Source: Laguncularia racemosa (taxonomy: Eukaryota > Streptophyta > Magnoliopsida > Myrtales > Combretaceae). Taken from it: 64,000 nucleotides of DNA. The notes under the pieces are model-generated. The model was not told where the DNA came from, made no database searches, and saw only the letters and a list, made by a program, of their open reading frames with translations. The first letter of the stretch is position 1; the number at the start of each line of letters is the position of its first letter. This document shows positions 1 to 11,415 of this stretch, one piece after another. The position numbers and the translations under genes were made by a program. The stretch spans positions 124,001-188,000 of the forward strand of contig JBBMOL010000452.1 of assembly GCA_037954665.1 (NCBI GenBank). The letters run 5' to 3'.

Positions 1-1867
1 AACTTCCCTAAAGAACAAATTGGCAATATTGCAAGCATCATCCGTTTTGCGACAAGGAATGAAATGTGCCATCTTAGAGAGTCTACCCACAACTACAAAA
101 ATAGAATCCCGACCATGTCTAGACCTGGGTAATCCTAACACAAAATCTATGGAAATATCTACCCAAGGCTCATGAGGAATGGGAAGTGGGTTATAAAGCC
201 CTTGAGGTTGGACTCTAGATTTTTCTTACTTACACGTGACACATCGCTCACAAATCCTCTCAACATCTCGTTTCATGTGAGGCTAATAGAAGTGTTCCTG
301 CAATACCCCTAAGGTTTTAGCTACTCCAAAATGTCCCATTAAACCTCCTCCATGAGACTCCCTCACTAGTAATTCTCTTAAAGAACAAATTGGAATGCAT
401 AGTTTACTCTCTCTAAACAAGAACCCTTCATGTTTATAAAATTTACCATGCCCACTCTTCTCACAATGCACATACTCCTCACAAAAATCTTGATCAGCAG
501 CATATAACTCCTTAATGTGCTCAAAACTAAGCAGTCTAGAACTAAGAGTAGAGATAAGAGCATACCTTCTAGAAAGTGCATCAGCAATGACATTCTCTTT
601 ACCTTGCTTGTAGTGGATGACATATGGAAATGTTTTGATGAACTCCACCCAATGAGCATGCCTTTTGTTCAACTTATGTTGCCCCTTCAAGTATTTCAAG
701 GATTCATGATCAGTGTGGATCACGAACTCTTTTGGCCAAAGGTAGTGTTGCCACGTCTCTAGTGCTCGAACCAGTACATATAACTCCTTGTCATAAGTAG
801 GGTAGTTCAAGGTTGCCCCAATTAGCTTCTTGCTAAAGAATGCAATTGGTCTTCTCTCCTGCATAAACACTGCTCCAATACCTAATCCTGAAGCATCACA
901 CTCAATTTCAAATGTTTTAGCAAAGTTAGGTAAAGCAAGTAATGGCGCTTGAGTCAGCTTATTTTTAAGCGTCTGAAAGGCCTTCTCTTGTTGCTCTCCC
1001 CATCTGAACCCCACGTTCTTCTTAATTACCTTAGTAAGTGGTGCTACAATGGTGCTGAAATCCTTCACAAATCTCCTATAAAAGCTCACTAGTCCTTGGA
1101 AACTCCGCACATTACTTACATTGGTTGGACTAGGCCATTCTTGGATCGCACGAATCTTTTCTTCATCAACCCGTATTCCTTGTGCACTAACAACAAAACC
1201 AAGAAACACAAGTTTGTCTGTGCAAAAAGTGCACTTCTTGAGGTTAGCATATAATTGCTCCTTTCAAAGCACTTCTAAAACATCCCTCAAGTGAGACATA
1301 TGATCTTGCAAACTCTTGCTAAAATGAGAATATCATCAAAATAGACAACCACAAATTTGCCAATAAAAGTCCTCAAAACATGGTTCATAAGTCTCATAAA
1401 AGTACTAGGTGCGTTAGTTAAACCGGAAGGCATTACTAACCACTCATACAATCCATATCTTGTCTTAAATGTGGTTTTCCATTCATCACCTTCTTTCATT
1501 CTAATTTGGTGATATCCACTTTTATGATCAATTTTGGAAAAGACACTAGACCCATGTAACTTATCTAACATGTCATCTAAGAGAGGAATGGGATGATGAT
1601 ACTTTACCGTGATGTTGTTGATGGCGCGGCAGTCAACACACATTCTCCATGTCCCATCCTTCTTAGGCACCAAAATCATAGGCACTGCACATGGACTCAT
1701 GCATTCTCTCACGTACCCCTTCTCCATTAAATCATCGACCTACCTTTGGAGTTCCTTTGTCTCCTCCAGATTGCACCTATAAGCTGGCTTGTTTGGAATC
1801 GATGCTTCGGGTATAAGGTCAATCTGGTGCTCAATACCATGAATAGGTGGTAGTCCCTTTAGAATCT
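1..1867 (-). pseudogene. K pol, C-terminal part: RT, RNase H and start of integrase
   Basis: RT carries the YFDDIL catalytic motif (near 1340) and the typical VPKKDGTWRMCVDCRAIN segment (around 1620-1690). RNase H shows the CDASG, DHESLKYL and ADALSRR motifs between about 550 and 900. Integrase begins with the His/Cys zinc-binding region and the first catalytic aspartate (SIDFVLGLP, about 130-160), then leaves the window. Defects seen: a one-base deletion just after YFDDIL at about 1331, in-frame TGA at 1264-1266, TAG at 283-285 in place of a conserved tryptophan, and TAA at 226-228. The right end at 1867 is the junction with element A. Family assignment is firm and the gene is clearly non-functional. 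Confidence 0.92.
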
Positions 1868-3345
1868 TGATCCATGCAAAAGAGAGATATAAAATGAGCG
1901 TGAATAAATACTGGCAAGTGTACCGGATCGGATCAAGTAATATAGTGAGAGAAGAGTGTCGAACCATGAAGATTGATTAAGTAATAGACCTATATCAATT
2001 TCTACTATTATTTAGGCAATGATGTTTGATGAGAATTGAATGAATTATACTAAATGCTCAAAAAGAGAATTGTGTTTGAAAAATGATGAATTGATGGTGG
2101 GAAATAGAATCCACCCTAATTCCACTAATCATATTGCCTTCATGTTATAATAACTCATAGCTATATGGATTTTCACAAGAAAGTAACAAAACCTTAATCC
2201 TTTTATCAAGTTTTAAAGTAATGTTACCCCAATTTAATTTAATAGCTCCCACTAATTAAAATCAAACGAGGATTCTAATTCACAATCATAAGTTTCCCAA
2301 TTATATGATTGCCTAATATCTTTAAAAATAATTTCTCCTAATCTCTTAGTGAAAAATTTAATAAAAATATTGCATGAAACACTTAGGTGAATTTCTAATA
2401 AAATTCAATAACGATGCTTCCACATGAATTATTAAATCTTACTTAGGAATTCCTAATAAAACCTAAATTTCTCTTTCGAGTCATTTACATTCCTATGCAT
2501 TGATTTCAATTACAAAATACAATTCATAGCTGGACTTCTTATATGAAAATTCCGTATATCTATATTTCCTACAACATGAATACAATGATCATTTTAGTTT
2601 GAATTATGGCTTCATCATGTTTCCCACAAGGATGATTAGAACATTATAGTATGAGTTGCATAAAAACAATTGAAATAAAGAGGTGCAATGGAATTCATAT
2701 TGAACAACAAGAATAAACTAATAAATGGCATAAAAGAAAATAAAGTAAATGAAATAATTGTTATAATCTTCGAGAGTTTATAGAACTTCAATCTTCCAAA
2801 ATGATTCCTCGAATTCTTCAATTGAAAGCAAACTTCAGCAAAATAACATTCTTTCTTCAAACTAAAATTTGGAATGAGAATGTAAAATCCTAAAGTTCAT
2901 AAGGGAATTCTAATGATTCAAAAGAAAGACAAATGATGCTAAAACAAAGGATTCTAAACAAAAGATGCTAAGCAAAAGGGATGCTTCCAAGGTTCACACA
3001 AGGAGCCTATTTATAGATCCAAAGAGGAGGGGGATAAGCTTGATCTGATGAAGAGTTGAGTCAGCAAATTAATTAAGATACTATTTTGGAGAGATTTTTG
3101 CAATGGATATCCGGGGAGTAATGAAGGCCGGCTCAAGGCCGGCGGCCTTCCGTGCAATCCTCCGCTCGCTTCTTCAATTTTGTGAAAAACTCCTCCAATT
3201 AACTTGTAATTTACTTTTGGGTCCTCAAAACCTGAATTTTCACAATAAACACCATTAAATATCATTTCTTTATATTTTCTTTATAATATTGAAATAAATT
3301 TAATATAAGTCCAAAAGAAAATATAAGTATAATGTGATCTTATCA
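1868..3345 (-). repeat. A 3' LTR
   Basis: It runs TGATAAGATCACA...(minus start, 3345) to ...GGATCA (1868). It aligns over its length with 7469-8966 and with solo LTR B at 53,505-55,033. It has a TATA box at 3008-3015 on the minus strand and a short GCCGGC array at 3124-3151 upstream of it. Confidence 0.92.
3008..3015 (-). promoter_or_regulatory. TATA box in A 3' LTR
   Basis: TATAAATA on the minus strand, preserved at the same place in solo LTR B (54,643-54,650). Transcription would run leftwards. Confidence 0.6.
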
Positions 3346-3360
3346 ACATCCCCACACTTG
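3346..3360 (-). other. A polypurine tract
   Basis: The minus strand reads AAGTGTGGGGATGT directly before the 3' LTR. This is the usual Athila PPT form. A perfect stem-loop lies six bases upstream (3366-3383). Confidence 0.85.
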
Positions 3361-3365
3361 AACTT

Positions 3366-3383
3366 TTGCTTGTCCTCAAGCAA
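3366..3383 (-). other. Stem-loop upstream of A PPT
   Basis: In sense orientation it reads TTGCTTG-AGGA-CAAGCAA: a perfect 7-bp stem with a 4-base loop. Six bases separate it from the PPT. The same element is at 58,887-58,904 (C) and 45,942-45,959 (D). Confidence 0.75.
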
Positions 3384-4935
3384 AATAATTGATTTAAACA
3401 AGAGAAATCCATCATTGAACTTCTGGTGCCCATTGTTCTGACCATATTGAAATTTGTAACTAGTATATCTAGTTGAAATTCAGTAGTTAATCTAAATACA
3501 ACAGATTTTTAATCCCAGTGTTTAACAATAAAAAACAATACTTAGTCCCTAAGGAAAAACATTCATTTAAACTTCATTGGTTATTAGCAAGTATAATCTC
3601 CGTCAATTGTACTTCTCTAAACAAGATAACAAGAAGTGAAAGCATATGGTATCCATTTTTACCTAGAATTTCTCCCTTTTTATTTTTTTTTATTTGCCTT
3701 AATTGACAGCGGAGTGAGACTTCACTCTTCTAAGGGACCAAAGCTCGCCCATGTCAACCTGGCTTTCATTAAGGTACTAAATTTTTGCCTTTCCGCCCTT
3801 CTTGTTATTGTGAGTTCATTGAGTCGGCACATCCTGGGCTCATCGCCTAAGTGACCAGGTTTTAAAGGGACCCCTACGAACTCTTCCTCATACTAACATT
3901 TAAGATTGGATACTCTTAACTCACTTTCCTGAGTTATTGGAGTAAAGGCTCTTTTTATTATTATTATTATTAAGGGATCACTAAGTAAAATATTTCCTTT
4001 ACCTCTTTCACTAGGTGTTAAGGTATTCTCAAAGAAATTTCAAGAGAGATTTATCCCAACCAATTTTTCCTTGAAGTAAACTTGCTTGTTTTTTCAACTT
4101 AAGGACTCAATCTCAAGTTTAAAGGCTAAACATAGGGTAAACCCCGTTCTCTAGAGATTTTACTATTAAATTTTAACTATATAAACTAGTCACAACAGTT
4201 GGCGAGTAGGGCACCAATCTAAGTCAATTTCAGGATTTCATTGATGATAAACACTTAAGGACATAAATAAAGCATGGAATTGTAAGTTCATGATTTGTGC
4301 AATCAATCATTATACTTCTACATTTATAATCCCTTCCCCACACTTAAATTGGACAATGTCCTCATTGTTCCTAATATAACACAAATTAAGGAAAAGAATA
4401 TCAATGCAAAAATTGAAATACTAGTACTTCCCTAGTGTAAAATCGTTCATCAAGAAGAAAATTCCTCCCAAAATGTCTGTCATCCTTGGAATGTCTTGAA
4501 TGCACCGGCGGCTCTTATCCAGCCTTGAAGTAGTTTTTTTTTTTTTTTTTGTAATGAAATTAAAACACTAGTGTATATACTTATTGAGCATGGGCTGCCT
4601 CCCATGAAGCGCTTGTTTTATAGTCATCAGCTTGACTATCAGGGTTAGCTTACATCAAGGAGTTTAAACAACTCCTCCAACACCCATCGTTTTCAGATTC
4701 AGATTCCAAGCTTCCTTCCATGGTATGGTGCCCTTCTTTTCAGCTTCCACCAATGTTTTGTAGGTGGATATCAACAAACTTACCTGCTAGATGTCTGCCC
4801 TTTGACCATCCCAACATTTCCCTATGTTCATCCAACTGGCCTTGAATCTACTGCTGCAATTCTCTTGTCATAGGCGCTGGATTAATGTGAGGCCATGGAT
4901 TTCCTGAATTCAGACACTCATAATCAAACAATTGA
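3384..4935 (-). other. A non-coding region between protease and PPT
   Basis: No supported ORF. It holds a conserved block (sense TTTAAAACCTGGTCACTT at 3849-3866, similarity spanning about 3790-3893) that recurs in C, D, H and I. A poly-T run is near 4534-4550. It occupies the place where RT, RNase H and integrase would be in a complete element. Confidence 0.8.
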
Positions 4936-5826
4936 TTAGAAAAGACATTTAGATTCAAGTGTCTGCATGGGCATTAGTGTCGACACTGGTGGCTTCTCAT
5001 AGTGGTTTGTCTTAAAAGCAACAACATTTTCAGTCTGGGGTACTTGCTCACAACCTTTGTTTTCTTGCTCATCCTCATCCCCCCAATCATCTATCTCATT
5101 CAAGATAGCTTCAAGAGTGGTTTTCCCTACATCTTCCTCCACATCATTGTTAGTAATTTCACCCTCAGCAGATATGTCAGAATACCTTGCTTTCTCATTA
5201 GACAAAAACACAGGATCATACATATCAAATGTTACCTGGTTATCCATTACTCTAAGGGTGAGCTTGCCTTGTCCTACATCAATTAGAGCTTGACCTATAG
5301 CTAGGAATGGTTTACCCAGAATGAGTGGAATGTCGTCATCTTCTTCCACATCCAATATGACAAAGTCCACTGGAAATATGAATTTATCGACCTTGACTAA
5401 GACATTCTCCACTGTACCTTTGGAAAACCTTAAGCTCTTATCAGCTAACTTCACAGTGATTGGTCTCCTCTTGAACTTTTGTGGCTCTATTCCGAGCTTC
5501 CTAAAAACTGAAAGTGGCATTAAATTAATACTTGCACCAAAATCAATCAAAACATTTTCAAAATCAATATTACCAATGGTGTAAGGGATATTGAAACTTT
5601 CCTAATCTTTCAGCTTTCTAGGTAGCTGAGCAGATTTCTTCTCTATGACAGCTGAACTCTCGCCAAGAAGCATTACTTTCTCAACACTCTCCATGGATCT
5701 TTTATTAGAGAGCAGCTCTTTCATGAATTTGGCATAGGGTGGAATTTTCTTTAAGGCCTCTAAGAGAGGTATATTAATTTGAAGCCCCTTAAATATGTCA
5801 CAAAACCTGGCAAACTGGGCTTCCAA
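4936..5826 (-). pseudogene. A aspartic protease (retropepsin) domain
   Basis: The minus frame 4936-5550 carries DFGASINLMP as active-site region, followed by VILDVEEDDDIPLILGKPF, which is the second conserved protease segment of Athila. The upstream piece 5602-5826 (PYAKFMKELLSNKR) belongs to the same polyprotein and is separated by an in-frame TAG just upstream of the catalytic region. The frame then runs 70-80 residues past the protease and stops at 4936 with no RT. Family assignment is firm. Confidence 0.88.
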
Positions 5827-7225
5827 CTCCCTCTACTTGAGTCTCCCTGGGAAAGGGATAGGTGGAACATAAGGCTGTAACACTGGTGCTTTGGATTGTG
5901 GTTCCTCCTCCTTCTGCTTACCTTTCTCTGGATCTTTCTCTTGAATTTTTACCTGCCTTTCAGCTTTCTTCACTTCCTTACCACTCCTTAGCATGATGGC
6001 ATTGACATGATGGGTGTTCTCCTAAGTTTTGCTAAGCAAAAGCCCTGGGGGTTTAGTACTTAGCTGCTGTGCAATTTGACCGAGTTGACCCTCCAGTTTC
6101 TGATAGAAGCTTGTTGGTTTTGTAGGAGGGTGTCAGTCTTTTGCATGTAGCTCCTCATGAGCTCTTCCATCTAAGTGGGTTGCTATTGAGAATAGGCATT
6201 CTAAGTAAAGGTTTGTCTGGGAAATCCAGGGGGCGGGTTAAGTGCTTGATTCTCATTCGTCCATGAGAAGTTTAGATGATTGCGCCACCCAGGATTGTAT
6301 GTATTCGAATATGTCCTTGAGTACCTCTCTGGAGGTTGCCTACAAAGTTTACCTGTTCTCCATGGGATGAGGAGGAGCAGTTTCCAGACGGGCACTCAAG
6401 AGTTGAGTGTGGTCTTGAGCATAACTCACAACAAGTAATTTGATTAACATTACAAGATGGTGCAGAGGTGAGTTTACTTACCTGGGCGGGGAAGAGCAGA
6501 AATCTGAGTTGTTAAGGTGTCCATGTCATTGACAGATGCTACTCTAGAATTACCTCTTTCATGTTGCCAATTATGTGCACTAGAGGCCATTTCATCTATC
6601 AAAGCACTAGCCTCTTCATATGTCTTACTCATTAGTGCACCACCAGAAGCAGCATCTACCAGAGATCTCAATGTATCATCTAAACTGAGATAGAATATCT
6701 CAATAAGGAGATTATCTGGTAATCCATGATGGGGGCATTTTCTAATTGCCTCCTTGAATCTTTCCCATGCTTCATAAAGTGATTCACCACTAAACTTAGT
6801 GAAGTTTGTGATTGTCATTTCTTAACTTAGCAGTTCTAGCTGGTGGAAAAAAAATCTCCTCAAAAATTTAGATGAAAGATCAACCCAAGTGGTTACAGAG
6901 TCTTGCGGCAATGAATTGTACTAAGCCCTAGCTTTTTCTCTAAGTGAAACGGAAAAAGTTGTAGCCTAATTACATCATCAGATACATTATTCATTTTCAC
7001 TGTATTACAATATTGAAGAAATACTGCAATATGCTCATCAAGACTCTCATTTAGATATCCCACCAAATTGATTTGATTGAACCTTTGAACGAGTGCTGGT
7101 TTTAATTCAAAATTGTTAGCTTGAATTGTTGGTCTTCTTATTGCAGGACCTGAAACAACAGGTATCGTGTAATCCCGAAGTGCTCTACCAACACCCTGAA
7201 TCCGATTGTTGTTCTCATCTGCCAT
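5827..7225 (-). pseudogene. A gag polyprotein
   Basis: It begins at an ATG at 7225 (MADENNNRIQGVGRALRDY), the same opening as in H. The capsid-like core continues in 6474-6818 (ESLYEAWERFKEAIRKCPHHGLP, LVDAASGGALMSKT), with a frameshift near 6890. A zinc knuckle of spacing C-x2-C-x3-H-x4-C is encoded at about 6396-6436. Then comes the Athila signature YSNTYNPGWRNH (6260-6330) and a degraded C-terminal region to the protease. Several stops and frameshifts are present. The structure matches gag of C and D. Confidence 0.85.
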
Positions 7226-7442
7226 GTTCTCTTCTTCCTTTCTTCTCTGCTCTCTTCTAAGTTTGTCGCAAGGTGCGTTCTATCTCAAGATTAATTGGTA
7301 GAAGTTCAGCACTTCTACTCTTGCGCATAAAAAGAAATTCAAAGAGAATAGGAAATGATCACACAATGATAACAAATTAAATAACAAAAATAATTGCGCC
7401 TAAATTAAAAAAAGAATCTGAAGATGGTCTAATATTAATCAA
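7226..7442 (-). other. A 5' leader between PBS and gag
   Basis: About 220 bases without an ORF. It matches the H leader at 35,106-35,298 in position and wording (for example the CACTTCTACTCTTGCGCAT segment on the plus strand). Confidence 0.6.
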
Positions 7443-7462
7443 TCCCCGGGGAACCCACGCCA
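7443..7462 (-). other. A primer-binding site (tRNA-Asp, degraded)
   Basis: The minus strand TGGCGTGGGTTCCCCGGGGA is a damaged version of TGGCGTCGTTGCCGGGGA, complementary to the tRNA-Asp 3' end. The intact forms are at 35,299-35,316 (H) and 50,531-50,548 (C). Confidence 0.75.
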
Positions 7463-7468
7463 AAAAAT

Positions 7469-8966
7469 TGATCCATGCAAAAAAGAGATATAAAATGAGC
7501 CCTGAATAAATACTGGCAATGTTACCGGATGGATCAAGTAATATAGTGAGAGAAGAGTGTCGAACCATGAAGATTGGGTTAAGTAATAGACCTATATCAA
7601 TTTCTACTTTATTTAGGCAATGATGTTTGATGAGAATTGAATGAATTATACTAAATCTCAAAAAGGGAATTGTGTTTGAAAAATGATGAATTGATGGTGG
7701 GAAATAGAATCACCCTAATTTTCCCCTAAACATATTGCCTTCATGTTTATAATAACTCATAGCTATATGGATTTTTCACAAGAAATTAACAAAACCTTAA
7801 TCCTTTTATCAAGTTTAAAGTAATGTTACCCTAATTTAATTTATGCTCCCGCTAATTTTAAAATCAAACGAGGTTTAATTCACAATCATAAATTTCCCAA
7901 AATTATATGAATTTCCTAATATCTTTAAAATAATTTCTCCTAATCCTTAGTGAAAAATTTAAAAAAATTTGCATGAAACACTTAGGTCAATTTCTAATAA
8001 AATTCAATAACGATGCTTCCACATAAAATTATTAAATCTTTTAGGAATTCCTGATAAAACCTAATTTCTCTTTCAAGTCATTCAATTCCTATCATTGATT
8101 TCAATTACAAAATACAATTCATAGCAGGATTTTATATGAAAATTTCCTATATCTTTTATTTCCTATAACATGAATACAATGTCATTTTAGTTTGAATTAT
8201 GGCTTCATCATGTTTCCCAAGGATGATTGAACATTATAGTATGAGTTGCAAAAAAAACAATTAAAATAAAGAGGTGCAATGGTTTTCATATTGAACAACA
8301 AGAATAAATTAATAAATGGAAAAAAAGAAAATAAAGTAAAATGAAATAATTGTTATAATCTTCAAGAGTTTGTAGAACTTCAATCTTCCAAAAATGATTC
8401 CTCGAATTCTTCAATTGAAAGCAAACTTCAGCAAAAAAACATTTTTTTTTTTCAAACTAAAATTGGATGAGAATTAAAATCCTAAAGTTCATAAGGGAAT
8501 TTAATGATTCAAAGAAAGACAAATGATGCTAAAACAAAGGATTCTAAACAAAAGATGCTAAGCAAAAGGGATGCTTCCAAGGTTTCACACAAGGACCTTT
8601 TTTATAGATCCAAAGAGGAGGAGGATAAGCTTGATCCGATGAGGAGTTAGTTAGCAAATTAATTTTAAAATACTTTTTGGGAGATTTTCGCAATGGTTTT
8701 CCGGGGGTTAAAAGAAGGCCGGCTCAAGGGCCCGGGGGCCTTGAATGTAAGCCGCCTAAGGCCAGCGGCCTTCCGGCAATCCCCGCTGCTTCTTCATTTT
8801 TGTGAAAAAAATCCTCCAATTAACTTGTAATTTACTTTTGGGTCCTCAAAACCTGAATTTTACAATAAAACCTTTAAATATCATTTCTTTATTTTTTCTT
8901 TATAATATTGAAGTAAATTTAATATAAGGTCTAAAAGAAAAAATATAGTATAATGTGATCTTATCA
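7469..8966 (-). repeat. A 5' LTR
   Basis: It aligns with 1868-3345 throughout, with scattered one-base insertions and deletions mostly in A or T runs. Its GC-rich array (about 8712-8776) is roughly 30 bases longer than in the 3' LTR. The right end ...CTTATCA abuts AATTT, the likely TSD. Confidence 0.9.
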
Positions 8967-9084
8967 AATTTTCCTCAGGGAAGACATCTTCAAAGTCCTG
9001 CACAATAGACATAACCACACTAGGCAAAGAGTTAGATAGTTCGTTAGTATTCAGGCATTTTCTTAAAAACCCCCGCAGCAACAT
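8967..9084 (-). pseudogene. K pol, segment just upstream of RT, other side of the A insertion
   Basis: The minus strand encodes ...MSIVQDFEDVFPEE, the conserved lead-in to RT in plant chromoviruses. The next conserved residues (GLPPIHGIEHQIDL) are found at 1790-1860 on the far side of element A. This shows that A landed inside this codon region and that both pieces belong to one element. Confidence 0.85.
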
Positions 9085-9089
9085 AGGTT

Positions 9090-9340
9090 GCTTTTATCAC
9101 TAATCTCTCCTCACTATACTCGCTCTTGCCCACAACCTTCCCCTTTTTCAAGGCTGCACTCTCCTTTTCACTCACCACCAAAGTTTATTCCCTTCAACTT
9201 GGCTCTCACACTCTTTCCAGTCTTCCTTCTTTTTCTTTTGATATTGATTTTGTATTCCTTTTCTTTCTCATTGTCTTTTGCTCTCTCACTCCCCCCTCTG
9301 CTTTTCACTCACCTTAGTTTTGCAAACGGATTGTTGTAGC
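9090..9340 (-). pseudogene. K pol, Lys/Glu-rich linker between protease and RT
   Basis: The plus strand is almost pure C/T here, so the minus (coding) strand is purine-rich and would encode a Lys/Glu/Arg-rich stretch broken by stops. Chromoviruses commonly have such a charged, poorly conserved linker between protease and RT. No domain is visible. Confidence 0.5.
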
Positions 9341-9359
9341 TGTAACTGATCCTCATACA

Positions 9360-9770
9360 CCCCCGTTTAGGTTTAAGGTTTAAGATTAAAGCTTTTCCCT
9401 TGGTGAACAAGCGTAATACTTGTTAGAAAAGCCATCATGAACAACCTTCCTATCAAATTTTCCATGGCCTCCCAACAAAAACCCTGACATGCTTGCTTGG
9501 CACTACATCGCATAACATATCCTATACCTACCAATGCGAAAAGCAATCAAGGCTTGCTTACTCACCTTAGTCTCACCACTATCATTCAACCACTACAATT
9601 TATATGGACTAGGGTGTTTAGTTTGTCTTGGGGTCCCAGCCTCTTCTAAAATAAAATTTATCACCACATTGGTGTAACTTCCTCCATTAATGATCAAACT
9701 GCAAATTTTGATCACTTAGATAAATCTAGTATGAAAGAAAATTCTCCCTTTGCACCTCCTCTTCTTCCTT
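9360..9770 (-). pseudogene. K retropepsin-like aspartic protease (degraded)
   Basis: The minus strand carries the flap-side pattern LIINGGSYTNVV, a decayed form of the chromoviral protease active-site region (LIIDGGSCTNVV in F, G and J of this window). A degraded leucine, glycine-rich GR/GG PW-type segment follows near 9470. The catalytic Asp is Asn here, and in-frame stops are present, so the enzyme is dead. It sits between gag and RT as expected. Confidence 0.7.
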
Positions 9771-9919
9771 CACCTGCACTTCAACGCTCGCTTCACTACT
9801 ACCCATAACCACCCATTGCAGGCTCCTCATCATCACTAGAAACCTCTAATTGGGGGGCTATCCTCTTCTTCACTATCCCCCTCGTCCATACTCACCATCA
9901 TCACGAAAAATCATAAAAA

Positions 9920-11390
9920 CGCCTATCCGAAATTAAACTAGCAATATGGCCTCTACCTTGGCATTTAAAACATCTAATTTTCATGATTTTCTGAAGTAGA
10001 AAGAATCAGGGTTCCTTGATTACCAGGAGTAGAAACCCCTGCCTCAGTCTCCTTTTGGTTTAGGGGGTAAAGGCTTTCTTCTTCTTCCATTGTTAGTTTC
10101 CAGGGGAAAAACCAGTCCCTATTGAAACCGGGCATTACTATTCCCTTTCCTCCGTGTTGGTTCTCAACCTTTATAGCCATATGAACCAATCTTCCAATTT
10201 ACATAATGCTGAAATTTTAACGATTTTTTGAATTTTTCATTCAATCAGAAAGAAACCTACCCCGGGAGCCTCTTTTCCTCCTCTACATTCGCCCTGTATC
10301 GTAACTTCATCTCTTTAAAATACTCACCCACACTTCGGCTTCCCTGCCTGAGTTTGCAATTTGTTGTGCAATTCACGATATAATACCAGGCACAAACCCC
10401 CTTTTTCATCACTCTTTCCTTTTCCCCAGACCAATGGGTTTCGCCATTCCTTCTATTCAAAATTAGTTGATCCACCACACTATGGCATAATCCGAAAATT
10501 CAATGGCACAAGTTTCCTTTCTTTCTCCCACTATAGTTATGACAATCAAACCCCTCTCACCTTCTTCTCCCCTCTAATCCCTTTTGGGAACATTTTTCCC
10601 TTGGAAAGGGGGAAAATCCTCATCTTTATCTACTAAATTTTGATCCCCCTTTTTTCCTATTCCTCTACTTCCCAACCCCTAGTTCCTCTTTTTCGACCAC
10701 TAAAACTTAAACCCCCGAAAAAAGGGCCATAAATTCTCATCCGACAATTCATCTCCCCCCTTTTACTTCCCTTTTACACCCTTGGGAAGACAATTAGATT
10801 GCTCTAGTCTTTGCTCTACCGTCAAAATAAATTTTTTTTTTCCATTCCCTCCTAAAACATTCTCTTCTCTCACCCTAAACGCCTCAATCACTAACCTAGC
10901 ATCAAACCTTTCCCCCTCTCACTTCAGGAAAATTTTTGCCCGACATTGTTCCTGTAGAAAAGATTTACAAACAAAATATATATGATTAAACCTCACAATA
11001 CACCCCCTTACGTGTTTCGCCCAATGATTATATAAACACAGTCACTCGTGTATTCTCAAAACAATATGATATCAACTCCCCAAATTCCCCTTCTCATTCT
11101 CTTGGAACAAACCCAAACCACAATTCCCTTCTGTAGATTCAAAAAAAATTAGGGTTCGAAAATTTTTCTTTTTTTCTTTTGAATTTTTTTTTGCCTTTGT
11201 TTATTACTTTAATAGTTTTTTTCTCTTTTCTTTTTTTTTTGTCTGATTCTTCTTTTTTTTTTTTTAATAAATGACTGTAGATTTTTACATTTAATAGACA
11301 ATTAATACTATGAAATTGAATTAACAATTGATATGAACGATTGCAGTTAGGGTTTTTAGTTACCTTCCCAAAACCCAAATGATTTTTGAC
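9920..11390 (-). pseudogene. K gag (retrotransposon gag, decayed)
   Basis: Two recognisable pieces remain. Minus 10,257-10,478 resembles the capsid-like gag core of chromoviruses (QGSRSVGEYFKEMKLRYRAN). Minus 9931-9972 is a zinc-knuckle relic, CFKCQGRGHIAS, whose last cysteine has been lost. The stretch between them (9974-10,189) is open and Glu/Lys-rich but not diagnostic. The N-terminal third towards the PBS shows no readable frame and contains long poly-T/poly-A runs. Position between PBS and protease supports the call. Confidence 0.7.
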
Positions 11391-11398
11391 GAACCTAA

Positions 11399-11410
11399 GC
11401 TCTGATACCA
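11399..11410 (-). other. K primer-binding site (tRNA-iMet)
   Basis: The minus strand reads TGGTATCAGAGC, the standard plant PBS complementary to the 3' end of initiator tRNA-Met. It lies six bases inside the presumed LTR end, which is at about 11,416. Confidence 0.9.
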
Positions 11411-11415
11411 AAAGA

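Larger units (their letters stand above)
1868..8966 (-). mobile_element. A: Athila-type gag-protease element without RT/IN, nested in K
   Basis: It has two LTRs of about 1.48 and 1.50 kb, a tRNA-Asp PBS, gag, protease, about 1.6 kb of non-coding sequence, a polypurine tract and the 3' LTR. There is no RT, RNase H or integrase. The flanking 5-mers are AATCT (1863-1867) and AATTT (8967-8971), a TSD with one mismatch. Coding of K continues on both sides. Gag motifs (SNTYNPGWRN) and the PBS are those of the Athila lineage. Mobilisation would have needed RT and integrase from another element. Confidence 0.9.

Noticed and set aside
5002..5584. Plus-strand open frames of 80-94 codons opposite the A protease
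   Set aside because: They are antisense shadows of the minus-strand retropepsin frame and carry no domain pattern.
1863..8971. A perfect TSD for A
   Set aside because: The flanks read AATCT and AATTT; only 4 of 5 bases match, so it is reported as imperfect.
9088..9339. Plus-strand Ser/Leu/Phe-rich frame that looks like a membrane or signal peptide
   Set aside because: It results from the C/T-rich antisense of the purine-rich Lys/Glu linker of K pol; position and orientation fit K, not a gene.
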